From Planococcus soli (GTDB lineage: Bacteria; Bacillota; Bacilli; Bacillales_A; Planococcaceae): DNA of 56,908 nt. Each line of letters begins with the position of its first letter. The stretch's first letter is position 1. Under the pieces are notes generated by a model that did not search any database, was not told the origin of the DNA, and saw nothing but the letters and a program-made list of their open reading frames with translations. The stretch spans positions 1-56,908 of the forward strand of contig NZ_WXYN01000029.1 of the NCBI RefSeq assembly GCF_016881065.1. The letters run 5' to 3'. A program made the position numbers and the translations under genes. Below are positions 18,335-26,959 of the stretch, piece by piece.

Positions 18335-18364
18335 CAAAAAAACACCCAGCCCCATGCTGAGTGT
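18335..18364 (-). terminator. terminator of the MFS gene
   Basis: On the minus strand, 9-base arms (18,356-18,364 and 18,342-18,350) with one wobble pair are followed by a run of seven U (18,341-18,335). Confidence 0.8.
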
Positions 18365-18373
18365 CAATATTTC

Positions 18374-19606
18374 TTATAAACCTGAACCTTGGTATACAGG
18401 TTTGCTTACTGTTTGTTCTTTTTGATCCAACCGGTAGCTGATGAATGCCAGTCCTGATGCGATTAGCGCACACAGTCCGCCGACCCACGACAAGTGAATC
18501 AAGCTGGCGTTGGCTACTACATATCCTCCAAGTGTCGCTCCAAGCGCGATGCCGATGTTAACGGCTACTGGCGTCAATGATGATGCAAAGTCTTTTGCGG
18601 CTGGAAAATACACAGCTGCCAAATTCATCAAATACAGCTGAATCGTGGCGTTCATCACGTAGATCATCACCGCCATCAACATGATGCTGATGAGTCCGGC
18701 AATGGTCGATTGCATGGTAAAGAACAGTGATCCCAGGATCAGAGCCTGCGCAATAAACACAAATCGCAGCTTGCTGATGCCGTTATGGCTGGCAATCTTC
18801 CCTGCCAATACATTACTGAGAATGGAAAATGCACCATAAGCCAAAAGAATGATACTGATGTAGCTTGTTGGGATACCGAGCCCTTCTTCTAAAATCGGCG
18901 TAATATACGTATAAACCGTATAAGTACCTGCAATAGCGAATGTTGGAATAAAGAATGCCAGCACCATTCTTGGATTCGTCAATAATTTCAATTGCTCTTT
19001 GGCAGATGCTTTCTCAACCGGCAAATGTTTTGGAATAACAAAGATGCTGATTGCCAGACTGACGACACCCAACAGTGCGGTAAACCAAAACGTCAGTTGC
19101 CAGTTGCCGAGCTGCCCAATAAATGTCCCTAAAGGCACGCCGAGAACATTGGCGATGGTAAATCCGGCAAAAACCAGGGCTATAACAGAGGCTTTCTTAG
19201 CTTCAGGCATCGTGTCGCTCGCAATGCTCATCGATATCGCAATCAGCACACCGCTGACTACAGCCGTAACAACTCGTGAGACGATCAACAGTTCATATGA
19301 TCCTGACAATGCACTGATGACATTGCCGACGATAAAAATGGAAATGAATAAAAGCATTAACGGGTATTTAGGAAATCGGCTGACATAGGCGGTCAATAAC
19401 GGTGTGCCGATTGCGTAGGCTATCGCAAATCCTGAAATCAATGTTCCGGCGGTAGCCAATGTGATATTCAAATCACTTGAAACCTCCGTCAACAGTCCCA
19501 CAATGACGAATTCACTTGTCCCCATGACAAAGGTCAATAAGGTTAATGTAAATGCCAATACTTTTTGCTTGGTGTTTAATAAATCTTCTTTTGCACGTGC
19601 TGCCAT
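18374..19606 (-). CDS. MFS efflux transporter (AraJ/YdhP-like)
   Basis: A 410-residue major-facilitator protein with 12 predicted membrane helices. The first helix carries TFVMGTSEFVIVGLLTEVSS, a signature of the DHA1 sugar/drug exporters of the AraJ-YdhP group. It should export a small molecule across the cell membrane by proton antiport; the substrate is unknown. GGAGTGA precedes the ATG. A palindrome upstream (19,691-19,710) matches one upstream of the adjacent ArsR-family gene, so the transporter is likely under that repressor. Confidence 0.88.
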   Translation of the reverse strand: MAARAKEDLLNTKQKVLAFTLTLLTFVMGTSEFVIVGLLTEVSSDLNITLATAGTLISGFAIAYAIGTPLLTAYVSRFPKYPLMLLFISIFIVGNVISALSGSYELLIVSRVVTAVVSGVLIAISMSIASDTMPEAKKASVIALVFAGFTIANVLGVPLGTFIGQLGNWQLTFWFTALLGVVSLAISIFVIPKHLPVEKASAKEQLKLLTNPRMVLAFFIPTFAIAGTYTVYTYITPILEEGLGIPTSYISIILLAYGAFSILSNVLAGKIASHNGISKLRFVFIAQALILGSLFFTMQSTIAGLISIMLMAVMIYVMNATIQLYLMNLAAVYFPAAKDFASSLTPVAVNIGIALGATLGGYVVANASLIHLSWVGGLCALIASGLAFISYRLDQKEQTVSKPVYQGSGL

Positions 19607-19690
19607 AAAACGGTCACTCCAACTTCGTAGTTTATTTGTGGTTCGTGTTCCCTGCCCTTTTCAAAAAGGCTGCAAACTATAAATATAGAT

Positions 19691-19710
19691 ATATCTAGAA
19701 TAATCGATAT
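19691..19710. promoter_or_regulatory. candidate ArsR-type operator of the MFS gene
   Basis: ATATCTA, six spacer bases, TCGATAT. It has the same form as the site at 20,080-20,099 before the regulator gene and lies 85 bases upstream of the MFS start. Confidence 0.6.
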
Positions 19711-19744
19711 GAAAAGTACACAGAGATTTGCTTTCCAAAAGGAA

Positions 19745-20068
19745 TCAAATCTCCTGTTTCACGAATTCTGCAATTTTAGCCAAGGTCTCTTCGTTCCGTC
19801 TGTAATACGTCCACTGCCCGTAACGTACGGCTTCCAGCAATCCTGCCTTTTGCATGATGGACAAGTAATGGGAAACCGTCGATTGGGACAAATTTACCTT
19901 GTCCTGAATATCTCCGACACAGACGCCACCTTCGATGCTTACCTCCTTCGGCAAATGCGCTTGCTGTTTCGGAAAGTTCTTTTCGGGCTCTCTTAACCAT
20001 TTCAGTATATCCAGACGGGTCTTATTCGACAAAGCTTTAAATACATCCAACTCATTTAAATTATCCAT
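19745..20068 (-). CDS. ArsR-family transcriptional repressor
   Basis: A 107-residue winged-helix regulator: FKALSNKTRLDILKWL, then the recognition helix region LSQSTVSHYLSIMQKAGLL and the wing YGQWTYYRRN. No metal-binding CxC motif is evident, so it may sense something other than a metal. The start at 20,068 is chosen because the operator-like palindrome at 20,080-20,099 lies just upstream; the longer frame from 20,131 would run through it. It precedes the MFS gene in the same direction and probably represses both itself and the exporter. Confidence 0.85.
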   Translation of the reverse strand: MDNLNELDVFKALSNKTRLDILKWLREPEKNFPKQQAHLPKEVSIEGGVCVGDIQDKVNLSQSTVSHYLSIMQKAGLLEAVRYGQWTYYRRNEETLAKIAEFVKQEI

Positions 20069-20079
20069 ACCCGGATTAT

Positions 20080-20099
20080 ATATCGAGATTGTTCGATAT
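20080..20099. promoter_or_regulatory. candidate ArsR-type operator of the regulator gene
   Basis: Perfect palindrome ATATCGA, six spacer bases, TCGATAT, 12 bases before the regulator start. It is the partner of 19,691-19,710. Confidence 0.65.
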
Positions 20100-20236
20100 G
20101 TCAATAAACTAAGCTTCAAATCTAAATCCACTTTCCTTACCCACTGGTAGAAAAAGTTAATATAGAAGATACCGATGCAATTGGCTTTAAAAGTATGATA
20201 AGGTAAAAATATGAAAGCGTATGAGAAAGAATGTGA

Positions 20237-20443
20237 ACGATTGTTCTAGGGAAATTCAATCTAGGCTTGGCATTGCTGGTTCTGTTGGCAGCATTGCTCG
20301 GACTCTTCAGTGATCCCCTTGCCCTTTCTCCACCCCTGATGTTTGCATTAATTGCGATAGCTTTCTTATCTTTTGGTGTAGAAAAAATCCGATATGGCAT
20401 GAAAAAAATCGGTTATCTATATCAGCTGCTGCCTCCCTTTTAG
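20237..20443 (+). pseudogene. broken small membrane protein gene
   Basis: This frame encodes two hydrophobic helices (GLALLVLLAALLGLF and PPLMFALIAIAFLSFGVEKI) ending YGMKKIGYLYQLLPPF, like small two-TM proteins of Bacillales. It has no usable start: an in-frame stop precedes it at 20,234. An ATG at 20,221 lies in another frame that soon stops, so a one- or two-base frameshift near the N-terminus is likely. Confidence 0.4.
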
Positions 20444-20498
20444 CAGCGGTCACTGTATAGTCTCTTTGCATAAGTCACCATGAAAGGTTGGGAACGCT

Positions 20499-20660
20499 TT
20501 GCTGATTTATTTTTTACTGGCTTTTGCAGTTGTCTTTTTAGCCATACTTCTGATTAGCATAATCGTTAATAAACTGTTAGGCACAGATGGTGAGTTTCAA
20601 TGGCTGGCATCACTTGTCATTAGTTTTGTACTCACCCTCATTTTTTTAGCATTCTTGTAA
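20499..20660 (+). CDS. small two-TM protein
   Basis: A 53-residue protein from TTG with AAAGG about 10 bases upstream. Two hydrophobic helices (IYFLLAFAVVFLAILLISII and ASLVISFVLTLIFLAFL) flank a short loop NKLLGTDGEF. Function unknown; a terminator follows at 20,708. Confidence 0.5.
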   Translation: MLIYFLLAFAVVFLAILLISIIVNKLLGTDGEFQWLASLVISFVLTLIFLAFL

Positions 20661-20707
20661 TTTAAGTGTGGTAATCGTAAATGAATCTTAATGCAAACAG
20701 CCAATAG

Positions 20708-20742
20708 AAAAAGCTGCACCCTAATTTAGGATGCAGCTTTTT
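20708..20742. terminator. bidirectional hairpin terminator
   Basis: AAAAAGCTGCA-CCCT and AGG-TGCAGCTTTTT arms with one mismatch, serving the small + strand gene and the minus-strand UbiB-like gene. Confidence 0.75.
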
Positions 20743-22754
20743 CATGTAGTGCTTCGTTTCATATCGCGTATCGCCTGAATGGACAACCTGACCAGCAGAA
20801 TGACACACAGGAACAGTCCCGTATACGCGGCGGTGTTTAAATAGACAGCATACTCCGTGTTGATAAACTGTGCTATGGCCAATAAGGCCGCTGAAACCAG
20901 CCCGAACGTAATGCCTGACATCAAAAGCACAAACCGGGAAAAAAGCTGCAGGACGAAATTGGCATTATGCTTATCGGAAAAGACGTCGTGATGCAGGATG
21001 ATTTTTCCGCCTTCGATGCGTTGGATCAGCTGATCAGCACGTTTGGGCAATTTCATCATTTCCGGAATCAGCAATGCCAGTTCTTCTTCAAGGCGTTGTT
21101 TCGTTTCACGAGGTTCAGTAAACGGCTTTTTCAATACTGCGGTTTTGTATTTTTTTGCAAACACTTTGGCTTCTGTAAACATATCGAATTTCGGATCAAT
21201 GGTGTGAAGCGTGCTGTCTAAACTGATCAAAGACCGGAGTGCCATTCCCACTGAGGGATAAAATGCCAAACCGAATTCGCGTACAATATCAAACATGGCA
21301 TGAATAAGTTCTTCGGTCTGAATTTTATCGACGTAAGCGATTTTCAGCAGCAGTTGGCCAACAGCCTGTTCCAGTTTTTGGCGGTCGATCTGGCTATTGT
21401 CTTCCACTAACACGTTGATGGCATCACAAATGACTTCTGCATCATTTTGCTGGACCCCAATGATGAATAAATTCAGCCCGTCCTGCTGAGGAGCGGCCAG
21501 CCGTCCGACAGCACCAAAATCCAATAGAATGGGCTTGCCATCCTGTTGATCGATGAAAATATTGCCGGGATGCGGATCTGCGTGAAAAATGCCGGAAAAC
21601 AGCATTTGTTCGAAAAAGGAAAACAACACGGTGCGGCCGAACTCTTTTTGGTCCACATCAAACTGATCAAATACGGCTTCCCCTCTGGAAATGCTTTTTC
21701 CATTGAAATACTGCATGACAATCAAGTTGTCGTTGCTGAACTCCCGGTAAACGTGAGGAATTTTAACCGGGTAATCGCTTTTCTTCAGTGCATTGGCGAC
21801 TTGGATGGTGTTGCGGGTTTCAATTTCAAAATTGATTTCTTCCCGAAGACCGTTTGCAAAACCAACAGCCAGTTCCCGGAAGCCGATATTCTCGGCCCAT
21901 TTTGATTTGCTGGCCACCCAATCAGCAAATTCAACCAGAATGTCCAAATCGTTGCGCATGATGCCTTTTACTTCAGGGCGCAGCAATTTGATAACTACGT
22001 TTTCCTGCGTCTGCCTTAAGACAGCCCGGTGCACCTGACCAATCGAGCCGGCAGCCAGTGGCTCCATGTCAAACTCCGAAAAAACGTCTTCGATACTTGC
22101 CGATAGAGAGTTCTTTAAAATCATTTTTACTTGCTCACTGGTCAGCGGTTTGACATCCTGCTGCAGTGTCTCCAGTTCTTCGATAAAGACCGGAGAAAAC
22201 AGCTCAGTGCGTGTAGAAAGCACTTGCCCGAACTTGATGAAGATTCCGCCACTTTGTTCCAGCGTATCGCGGAAAGCAATGGCAAAATCCCGGTTGCTTT
22301 CCCGGTGGCGCGCATAGCGGATCGTCCGGGAAAAGCCGTTTCTGACAGCAATTTCGAGCACCTGGCTGAGGCGTTTCTGGCGCATCCAGCGGTGCCGCAG
22401 CCGGTGGTAGATGAATTTCTGGCCGGTGATGCGTTCTCCCCGTTCCCCGAGTTCGATAGGATCGAAAAGCTCAAAGAACAGGTAAAACAGCATCGAAATC
22501 AGCAGCATGCTGCCAATCCAGATGATGGAGCTGGCGTCCATAACGGCAAAAACAATGTTTTCGCTTAAAAAATCCGTATAGCGCAAATAAGAGTACCAAT
22601 ACACGAAGGTTGTTAAACTGACCCCCAACAGGACCGAAAGAATTCGTTTCGTGAAATTGACCTTTGAACCCATCAAACGGCCGCTTACGTAATAAATGAA
22701 TAGAGCCACTGCCAGCAGTTCCAGTAACATAATGAAAAAGTTCATGGAGGGCAT
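20742..22754 (-). CDS. ABC1/UbiB-family atypical kinase
   Basis: About 670 residues with two N-terminal membrane helices, a central ABC1/ADCK domain and two C-terminal membrane helices. Family signatures are present: the KxGQ-type motif FIKFGQVLSTRTELFSP, the Ala-rich PLAAGSIGQVHRA, VVIKLLRPEV, the catalytic-loop region FHADPHPGNIF and LLDFGAVGRL. UbiB-type proteins bind and hydrolyse ATP at the membrane and support isoprenoid-quinone or lipid metabolism; the exact client is unknown here. Several starts are possible (TTG 22,784, ATG 22,754, ATG 22,745) and none has a strong ribosome site. Confidence 0.88.
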   Translation of the reverse strand: MPSMNFFIMLLELLAVALFIYYVSGRLMGSKVNFTKRILSVLLGVSLTTFVYWYSYLRYTDFLSENIVFAVMDASSIIWIGSMLLISMLFYLFFELFDPIELGERGERITGQKFIYHRLRHRWMRQKRLSQVLEIAVRNGFSRTIRYARHRESNRDFAIAFRDTLEQSGGIFIKFGQVLSTRTELFSPVFIEELETLQQDVKPLTSEQVKMILKNSLSASIEDVFSEFDMEPLAAGSIGQVHRAVLRQTQENVVIKLLRPEVKGIMRNDLDILVEFADWVASKSKWAENIGFRELAVGFANGLREEINFEIETRNTIQVANALKKSDYPVKIPHVYREFSNDNLIVMQYFNGKSISRGEAVFDQFDVDQKEFGRTVLFSFFEQMLFSGIFHADPHPGNIFIDQQDGKPILLDFGAVGRLAAPQQDGLNLFIIGVQQNDAEVICDAINVLVEDNSQIDRQKLEQAVGQLLLKIAYVDKIQTEELIHAMFDIVREFGLAFYPSVGMALRSLISLDSTLHTIDPKFDMFTEAKVFAKKYKTAVLKKPFTEPRETKQRLEEELALLIPEMMKLPKRADQLIQRIEGGKIILHHDVFSDKHNANFVLQLFSRFVLLMSGITFGLVSAALLAIAQFINTEYAVYLNTAAYTGLFLCVILLVRLSIQAIRDMKRSTT

Positions 22755-22838
22755 TTCTATCTCAACACCAATCCTCACCAGCAACAGGCCGGTTTAATTT
22801 CTTCAGTATACCAAAACTTTGCTAAATATTCTTTTGCA

Positions 22839-23192
22839 TTACGGTTTTGGCTGAACAGGCTCCGGCAACTTGTGGATCAGGTCCAGCAAGCCGACCGGAT
22901 ACAGGGTGGTCTCATCAAGCGACAGCTCTTCCAAACTGATCCATTTTACAGTCGTCTGTTTGCTCCCTTCCGTAACCACAAAAGATTCAAAATCCAATTG
23001 GTGATCATTTTCAAATTCGACTTCATAAACAAGCGTGATTTCATGAAAAATCTGCTGTTTCAGCGTATATATGTTTTCCAGGACATCCATGTAGCGTACA
23101 ATACGAACGTCGGCACCGATTTCTTCCTGAAATTCTCTCTTCAACGCATCAGCGGAAGGTTCACCAAGTTCAATCGTGCCACCCAGTGGCCG
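22839..23192 (-). pseudogene. C-terminal part of a Nudix hydrolase, severed by a stop
   Basis: The frame contains a perfect Nudix box (GTIELGE, then REFQEEIGA) but has no start of its own: it continues directly, in the same frame, from the MBL gene after TAA at 23,193-23,195. The Nudix N-terminus (GILRRGTEILLEQQ) is the tail of the MBL frame. One base change (for example TAC, Tyr, to TAA) would explain the break, giving an ancestral MBL-Nudix fusion of about 420 residues. A TTG at 23,144 could start an incomplete product, which would lack the first strands. Confidence 0.7.
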
Positions 23193-24101
23193 TTAAAAAG
23201 GGCCGTCCCCTCCTGAATGAGCGGTAAATTGCTGTTCCAAAAGGATTTCAGTCCCTCTTCTCAAAATTCCCAACGTGTTTGCACAGGGACGCAAATGCCG
23301 ATTCTTTTTAATATTATAGTCTGCAACGACAGATGAAACGATATGGCGGGTGTCCCATTCCCTATTTGAAAACTGGACAATCGGATACGTTTTCTGAAAA
23401 AGCTGGCGATCGATGTCGCTTGGATGCATGCCTTCTGCGTAGAGCCCGGTGATGGTTTGCTGGAGGTTTTCCAGATGTATCAATTTCTGTTCGAGCAAAG
23501 CGCGGCCATTTTCCAAAAATCCCGCATGGCTGCAAAACACAGATTGGAATGGCAATGCCAATAATGTACGGAGCGATGCCAAAATGAGCGGAACCGACTC
23601 GCTTTTCATCATGACCCGTGTTTTAGGAGACACAAACAAGTCTCCAGTAAACAGGCGTCCGGATGCTTCATGAAACAAAGCGATGTTGTCGTCTGCGTGA
23701 CCCGGTGTATGGATGACTTGCCAATCGAGTGTGCGGGAGCGGATCCGTTCACCGAGTGGTTGTGCTCGAAAAGCTTTGCGATTGCCCCACGTAATCTTGC
23801 GGTAGTTCGGATATTCTCCGTCCACTTCCACCCTCTCTATGCCGAGCGGATGGATTAAGAGCGGAATGCCTCCGTTCTCCTGCAGCCACGCCGCATTACC
23901 GGTATGGTCTTCGTGATGATGCGTCAACACCACCTGATCAAATGAATAATTATTGAAAAAATCCTGCAACTCTTCCTGCAGTTTTTCGGCACCAGTATCA
24001 ATCAGCATGCCGTCTACTAGATAGACGAACACTTTACTGCGGGTTTCTTCAAGAATCCCTTCCACGCACAGCACCTGATCTTTTTCATACACGTTAATCA
24101 T
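23193..24101 (-). CDS. metallo-beta-lactamase-fold hydrolase with remnant Nudix tail
   Basis: A 302-residue frame. Residues 1 to about 265 are a glyoxalase II-like MBL domain: LTHHHEDHTGN near residue 60 (zinc ligands), HTPGHADDNIALF, FTGDLF, and CSHAG. It should hydrolyse a thioester or ester. The last 35 or so residues are the N-terminal strands of a Nudix domain cut off by an in-frame TAA, so the MBL part may still work while the Nudix part does not. Confidence 0.85.
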   Translation of the reverse strand: MINVYEKDQVLCVEGILEETRSKVFVYLVDGMLIDTGAEKLQEELQDFFNNYSFDQVVLTHHHEDHTGNAAWLQENGGIPLLIHPLGIERVEVDGEYPNYRKITWGNRKAFRAQPLGERIRSRTLDWQVIHTPGHADDNIALFHEASGRLFTGDLFVSPKTRVMMKSESVPLILASLRTLLALPFQSVFCSHAGFLENGRALLEQKLIHLENLQQTITGLYAEGMHPSDIDRQLFQKTYPIVQFSNREWDTRHIVSSVVADYNIKKNRHLRPCANTLGILRRGTEILLEQQFTAHSGGDGPF

Positions 24102-24346
24102 GTTATGTTCCCCCTATGCCTGAATTTATATATCCCTGCACTTTTTCTTCATGATACAAAATTTTACAGACTGCTGTCATCTGTAGCTTTTCAAAACCCT
24201 GCAGTTTTGACCGTAATTTTACTGGTTTCTTTCATTGTGATTTTTATGTAAGTTGATGCTGTCATTTTTTCGTTGTTAACGGTTTTGATTTTAGTATATA
24301 AACTTTATGTAGATTGCTACATGGGTAACGAAAAAAAGCAAATAAA
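24102..24346. other. intergenic region with ATGTAG palindrome
   Basis: No gene. It holds ATGTAG-ATTG-CTACAT at 24,307-24,322, which resembles ATGTAAGTAACTACAT at 28,120-28,135. It carries the promoter of the MBL gene. Confidence 0.4.
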
Positions 24347-24856
24347 TTAGTTGCGACCAAATTTTGCCTTGAACTCTACAATTTCCTGTTGGTTTGTCAG
24401 AACTGCCGTTTTTTCAGGGAAGAATTTCAGCTGCTGCATGAATTCCGGCTTCATGACCTTTTCAAAATAACGGTTCCATCCATACATTTTTCTGAGCATG
24501 GCTAGACTTGGTCTGTAATTGGACTGTTCTTTTCCGGCCTTCTGCTTCAGATACCGGCTAATGAAGCGAAACGTTCGCGTGTGATACGGAAAATCCAGAA
24601 AAACGACCGCGTCAGCCTCCTGGAGAGCTCTTTTTGTCCTGCCGATATGGACCCCTTCAATGATCCAGTCAGCCTGTTCAACTGCAGAAACAAACTGCAG
24701 ATCTCTCAAAGTTTCGGAATTGCGAATGTCTCCCCCTTCCTGCCGCTTCCAGACAAAATTATCTGTTTCAAAATGTGGGATGTCCAATTGGCATGCTAAT
24801 TGCCGAGCCAACGTGGTTTTTCCGCTCCCTACAGAACCGATGATGTAAATTTTCAT
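24347..24856 (-). CDS. P-loop nucleotide kinase-like protein (FlaR-like)
   Basis: A 169-residue adenylate-kinase-like protein: P-loop GSVGSGKTT (8-16), IPHFETDNFVW for the base/acceptor region, WIIEG and ADAVVFLDFP for the Walker B region. It belongs to the small kinases often annotated as topology modulation protein FlaR; the real substrate is unknown. It overlaps the SRPBCC gene by 4 bases, so it is translationally coupled as the third gene of a three-gene operon. Confidence 0.75.
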   Translation of the reverse strand: MKIYIIGSVGSGKTTLARQLACQLDIPHFETDNFVWKRQEGGDIRNSETLRDLQFVSAVEQADWIIEGVHIGRTKRALQEADAVVFLDFPYHTRTFRFISRYLKQKAGKEQSNYRPSLAMLRKMYGWNRYFEKVMKPEFMQQLKFFPEKTAVLTNQQEIVEFKAKFGRN

Positions 24857-25302
24857 GATTCTGCCGCCTCTGCCACCCGCACCATCAGTTCTTCCACTTC
24901 CTGCTGGCTGCTGTTTTGCTGGTCAAGCTTCAGCAAGGTCCGTCCGACCAGGTTGGCCCCTCTATTCGATCCACTGTACACAAAAAGGGTCTTTTCTTCA
25001 TCTATTCGGGACAGCACAAAACTTAGAGAAACTTGGAATAATCCAGCCGCGACAAAACCGATGTCTTTTCGCTTTTGCTGCGGGGAGTCCTCGTATGCAG
25101 TGATTTCCATGACATAGCTCACCACACGTTGGCCCATCCGGTTTTGCTGTGCGTATTTGGAGCCGACTTGATTGGGCGGCCCTTCAACCAATTGATGCTT
25201 TTCCAGCTGCGGCATAATCAGCTGCAGCTGTTCATCTGAAAACAAATCCCATACTTTGTCTATGGGCGCATGGATTATACGTTTTTCACTCCACTGGACC
25301 AT
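24853..25302 (-). CDS. SRPBCC (polyketide cyclase/START-like) protein
   Basis: A 149-residue helix-grip protein with the family start (VQWSEKRIIHAPIDKVWDLFSDEQ) shared by ligand-binding START-like proteins. It is paralogous to the next gene upstream: VEGPPNQVGSKYAQ against LENSPDQLGAKHAQ. The pair looks like a tandem duplication. Ligand unknown. GGGGGGATC precedes the ATG. Confidence 0.8.
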   Translation of the reverse strand: MVQWSEKRIIHAPIDKVWDLFSDEQLQLIMPQLEKHQLVEGPPNQVGSKYAQQNRMGQRVVSYVMEITAYEDSPQQKRKDIGFVAAGLFQVSLSFVLSRIDEEKTLFVYSGSNRGANLVGRTLLKLDQQNSSQQEVEELMVRVAEAAES

Positions 25303-25317
25303 CCAGATCCCCCCTGT

Positions 25318-25770
25318 CTACAATTTCAAGGCTTCGTCCCGCACACGCTCCATAAATGCCGTTACGGTCTGCTGGCGGGTCTTCTTGCTGCCTGACAGCA
25401 GCATGGCCTTGCCCATCAGCCCTTTACCCTTATTGGTCCCCTCGTAAATGAGCCTTGTCTGGTTTTCCCCTTCTTTCAAAAGCGTAAATGAATAAAACAC
25501 TTGAAAGCTTTGTCCCATGTCAAATTGGGTTTGCTTGAGCTTCTTTTCCGGCAGGTCTTCATAGCCCACCGTTTCAACAATATAGGTTTGCAGTTGATTG
25601 CCTTCGTGGTAGCTTTGAGCGTGTTTGGCGCCAAGCTGATCAGGGCTGTTTTCCAGCAGGATATGCTCTTCCACTTTCGGCATGAGTTTTTGGATATTTT
25701 CATCCTGGAACAAGCTCCAGACATTATCAATCGAAGCATCAATAGTCATTTCTTCTTTCCATTTCACCAT
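25318..25770 (-). CDS. SRPBCC (polyketide cyclase/START-like) protein
   Basis: A 150-residue paralogue of the neighbouring SRPBCC protein (VKWKEEMTIDASIDNVWSLF). First gene of the operon that ends with the P-loop kinase. The second ATG (25,770) is preferred because AGGAG is then 8 bases away; the first ATG is too close to it. Confidence 0.8.
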   Translation of the reverse strand: MVKWKEEMTIDASIDNVWSLFQDENIQKLMPKVEEHILLENSPDQLGAKHAQSYHEGNQLQTYIVETVGYEDLPEKKLKQTQFDMGQSFQVFYSFTLLKEGENQTRLIYEGTNKGKGLMGKAMLLSGSKKTRQQTVTAFMERVRDEALKL

Positions 25771-25957
25771 ATACATATCTCCTCCAGTTTTGACTGTCTC
25801 TCAGACATTATCCCATGAGCTGGGCCGATATTCACGCGTCATCTTTCTGGCTATTGAGATGGGCTGGCACAATCGCTGTTCTCGGCAGCCTGTTGGTAAC
25901 AACAGCTTGAATTTATCACCAGCATGTCTATAATGAAAACAGGAACGGAGTGATCGA

Positions 25958-26146
25958 TTGAAGACGGCAACCATCTTGATTCTGCTCATTATTGTAATGC
26001 ATGCCATTACTGCAGTGAACACACTGGTTTTTAACGGCATGCTGGCTGACCTGGTATTTTGGTTCAATTCAGCCCTATTCATGGGAGCGCTGGCTGTATA
26101 CGTTTCGCGCATGGACAAAGACAAAAGAGCGGCAGAGAAAAAATGA
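25958..26146 (+). CDS. small two-TM protein
   Basis: A 62-residue protein from TTG with CGGAG upstream. Two hydrophobic helices (ATILILLIIVMHAITAVNTLVF, shown here in part as IVMHAITAVNTLVF, and SALFMGALAVYV) and a charged tail (RMDKDKRAAEKK). Function unknown. Confidence 0.6.
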   Translation: MKTATILILLIIVMHAITAVNTLVFNGMLADLVFWFNSALFMGALAVYVSRMDKDKRAAEKK

Positions 26147-26150
26147 CAAA

Positions 26151-26216
26151 AGCCAACACCCCGATTTGGGAAGCGCTCTGGTATGCCAGAGTTTCTCTCG
26201 AATCGGGGTGTTGGCT
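26151..26216. terminator. long hairpin terminator
   Basis: Perfect 16-base arms (26,151-26,166 and 26,201-26,216) with an inner stem CTCTGG/CCAGAG (26,175-26,191). It lies between convergent genes. Confidence 0.7.
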
Positions 26217-26222
26217 CGATTT

Positions 26223-26519
26223 CTACGAAAGCGGTTCCTGCTCGTTTGACAGTTTGATCGTAAAGGGAAGAATAATCAGCGATAACAGAACCAGCAAAAC
26301 TCCTGACAAGATATAAAAAACTTGATCCAAATCGAATAATGATCCTGATGCCAACAGGATAATTACAGGAATCATATAAGAGAAATAAGGCCTTGTTCTC
26401 GATTTTACGGAAACATATTGTCTTTTGCTGCAATTGGAACATAACTTGTTGCCCTTAAAACCCAGTTTAAGGGCAACAATCCAACTCCATTGGCAATTGC
26501 AGTTTTGGCAGGTAGGCAT
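26223..26519 (-). CDS. CXXC-20-CXXC family membrane protein
   Basis: A 98-residue protein with N-terminal CQNC, about 20 residues, then CSNC (a zinc-ribbon pair), followed by two membrane helices. This layout matches the small Bacillales family called cxxc_20_cxxc. Function unknown. The start at 26,519 follows AAAGGA at a suitable distance. Confidence 0.75.
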   Translation of the reverse strand: MPTCQNCNCQWSWIVALKLGFKGNKLCSNCSKRQYVSVKSRTRPYFSYMIPVIILLASGSLFDLDQVFYILSGVLLVLLSLIILPFTIKLSNEQEPLS

Positions 26520-26566
26520 CACGTTCATTCCTTTCACTTAAAAGTTGAATCCTTGATAAGTTAAAG

Positions 26567-26788
26567 TTACGCCTTATTCTGCGTTTTTGGGATCAGGTAG
26601 AGAATTCCCATCACAGTCGGCGGGATCATCGGCAGCAGGAAGCCTAAATTGCTAAAGAAAAGGAACGGAGCCCCCAATGCACCACCACCAAAAAGCAATA
26701 AACCCAGTGATCTATTCTTAACACCATTAAACAGCAATAAAACTCCTGTTATCCCAATTGTGATGAAAAATATAAGGATCCAATTCAT
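26567..26788 (-). CDS. small membrane protein
   Basis: A 73-residue protein with two or three hydrophobic helices (NWILIFFITIGITGVLLLF, then GLLLFGGGALGAPFLFF). GGGGGGAAAG lies just before ATG 26,788; the longer frame lacks a ribosome site. Function unknown. Confidence 0.6.
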   Translation of the reverse strand: MNWILIFFITIGITGVLLLFNGVKNRSLGLLLFGGGALGAPFLFFSNLGFLLPMIPPTVMGILYLIPKTQNKA

Positions 26789-26882
26789 ATCTTTCCCCCC
26801 AATAGATTTAAGCAGATCGAATGTTCCGTTATTTCCAGTGTAACCTTTTTCCAATTAAAAACCAAATGGCTCTTTAAAATAA

Positions 26883-26929
26883 AGAACCACCACCGTACAC
26901 GGTTTTATGCCGTGTACGGTGGTGGTTCT
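26883..26929. terminator. strong hairpin terminator
   Basis: Perfect 20-base arms (26,883-26,902, 26,910-26,929) with a 7-base loop. It terminates the histidine phosphatase gene on the minus strand. Confidence 0.75.
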
Positions 26930-26959
26930 AAATTGTTGCTGCATGTCAAAAGTTAAAAC

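Noticed and set aside
18171-18425. 84-codon plus-strand frame across the island-chromosome junction
   Set aside because: It crosses the candidate transposon end, a terminator and the antisense of the MFS gene, with no ribosome site.
20137-20400. 87-codon minus-strand frame
   Set aside because: It is the antisense of a more convincing hydrophobic plus-strand frame.
24307-24322. TnrA-type operator
   Set aside because: Spacing between TGTNA and TNACA halves does not fit the 17-base TnrA consensus.
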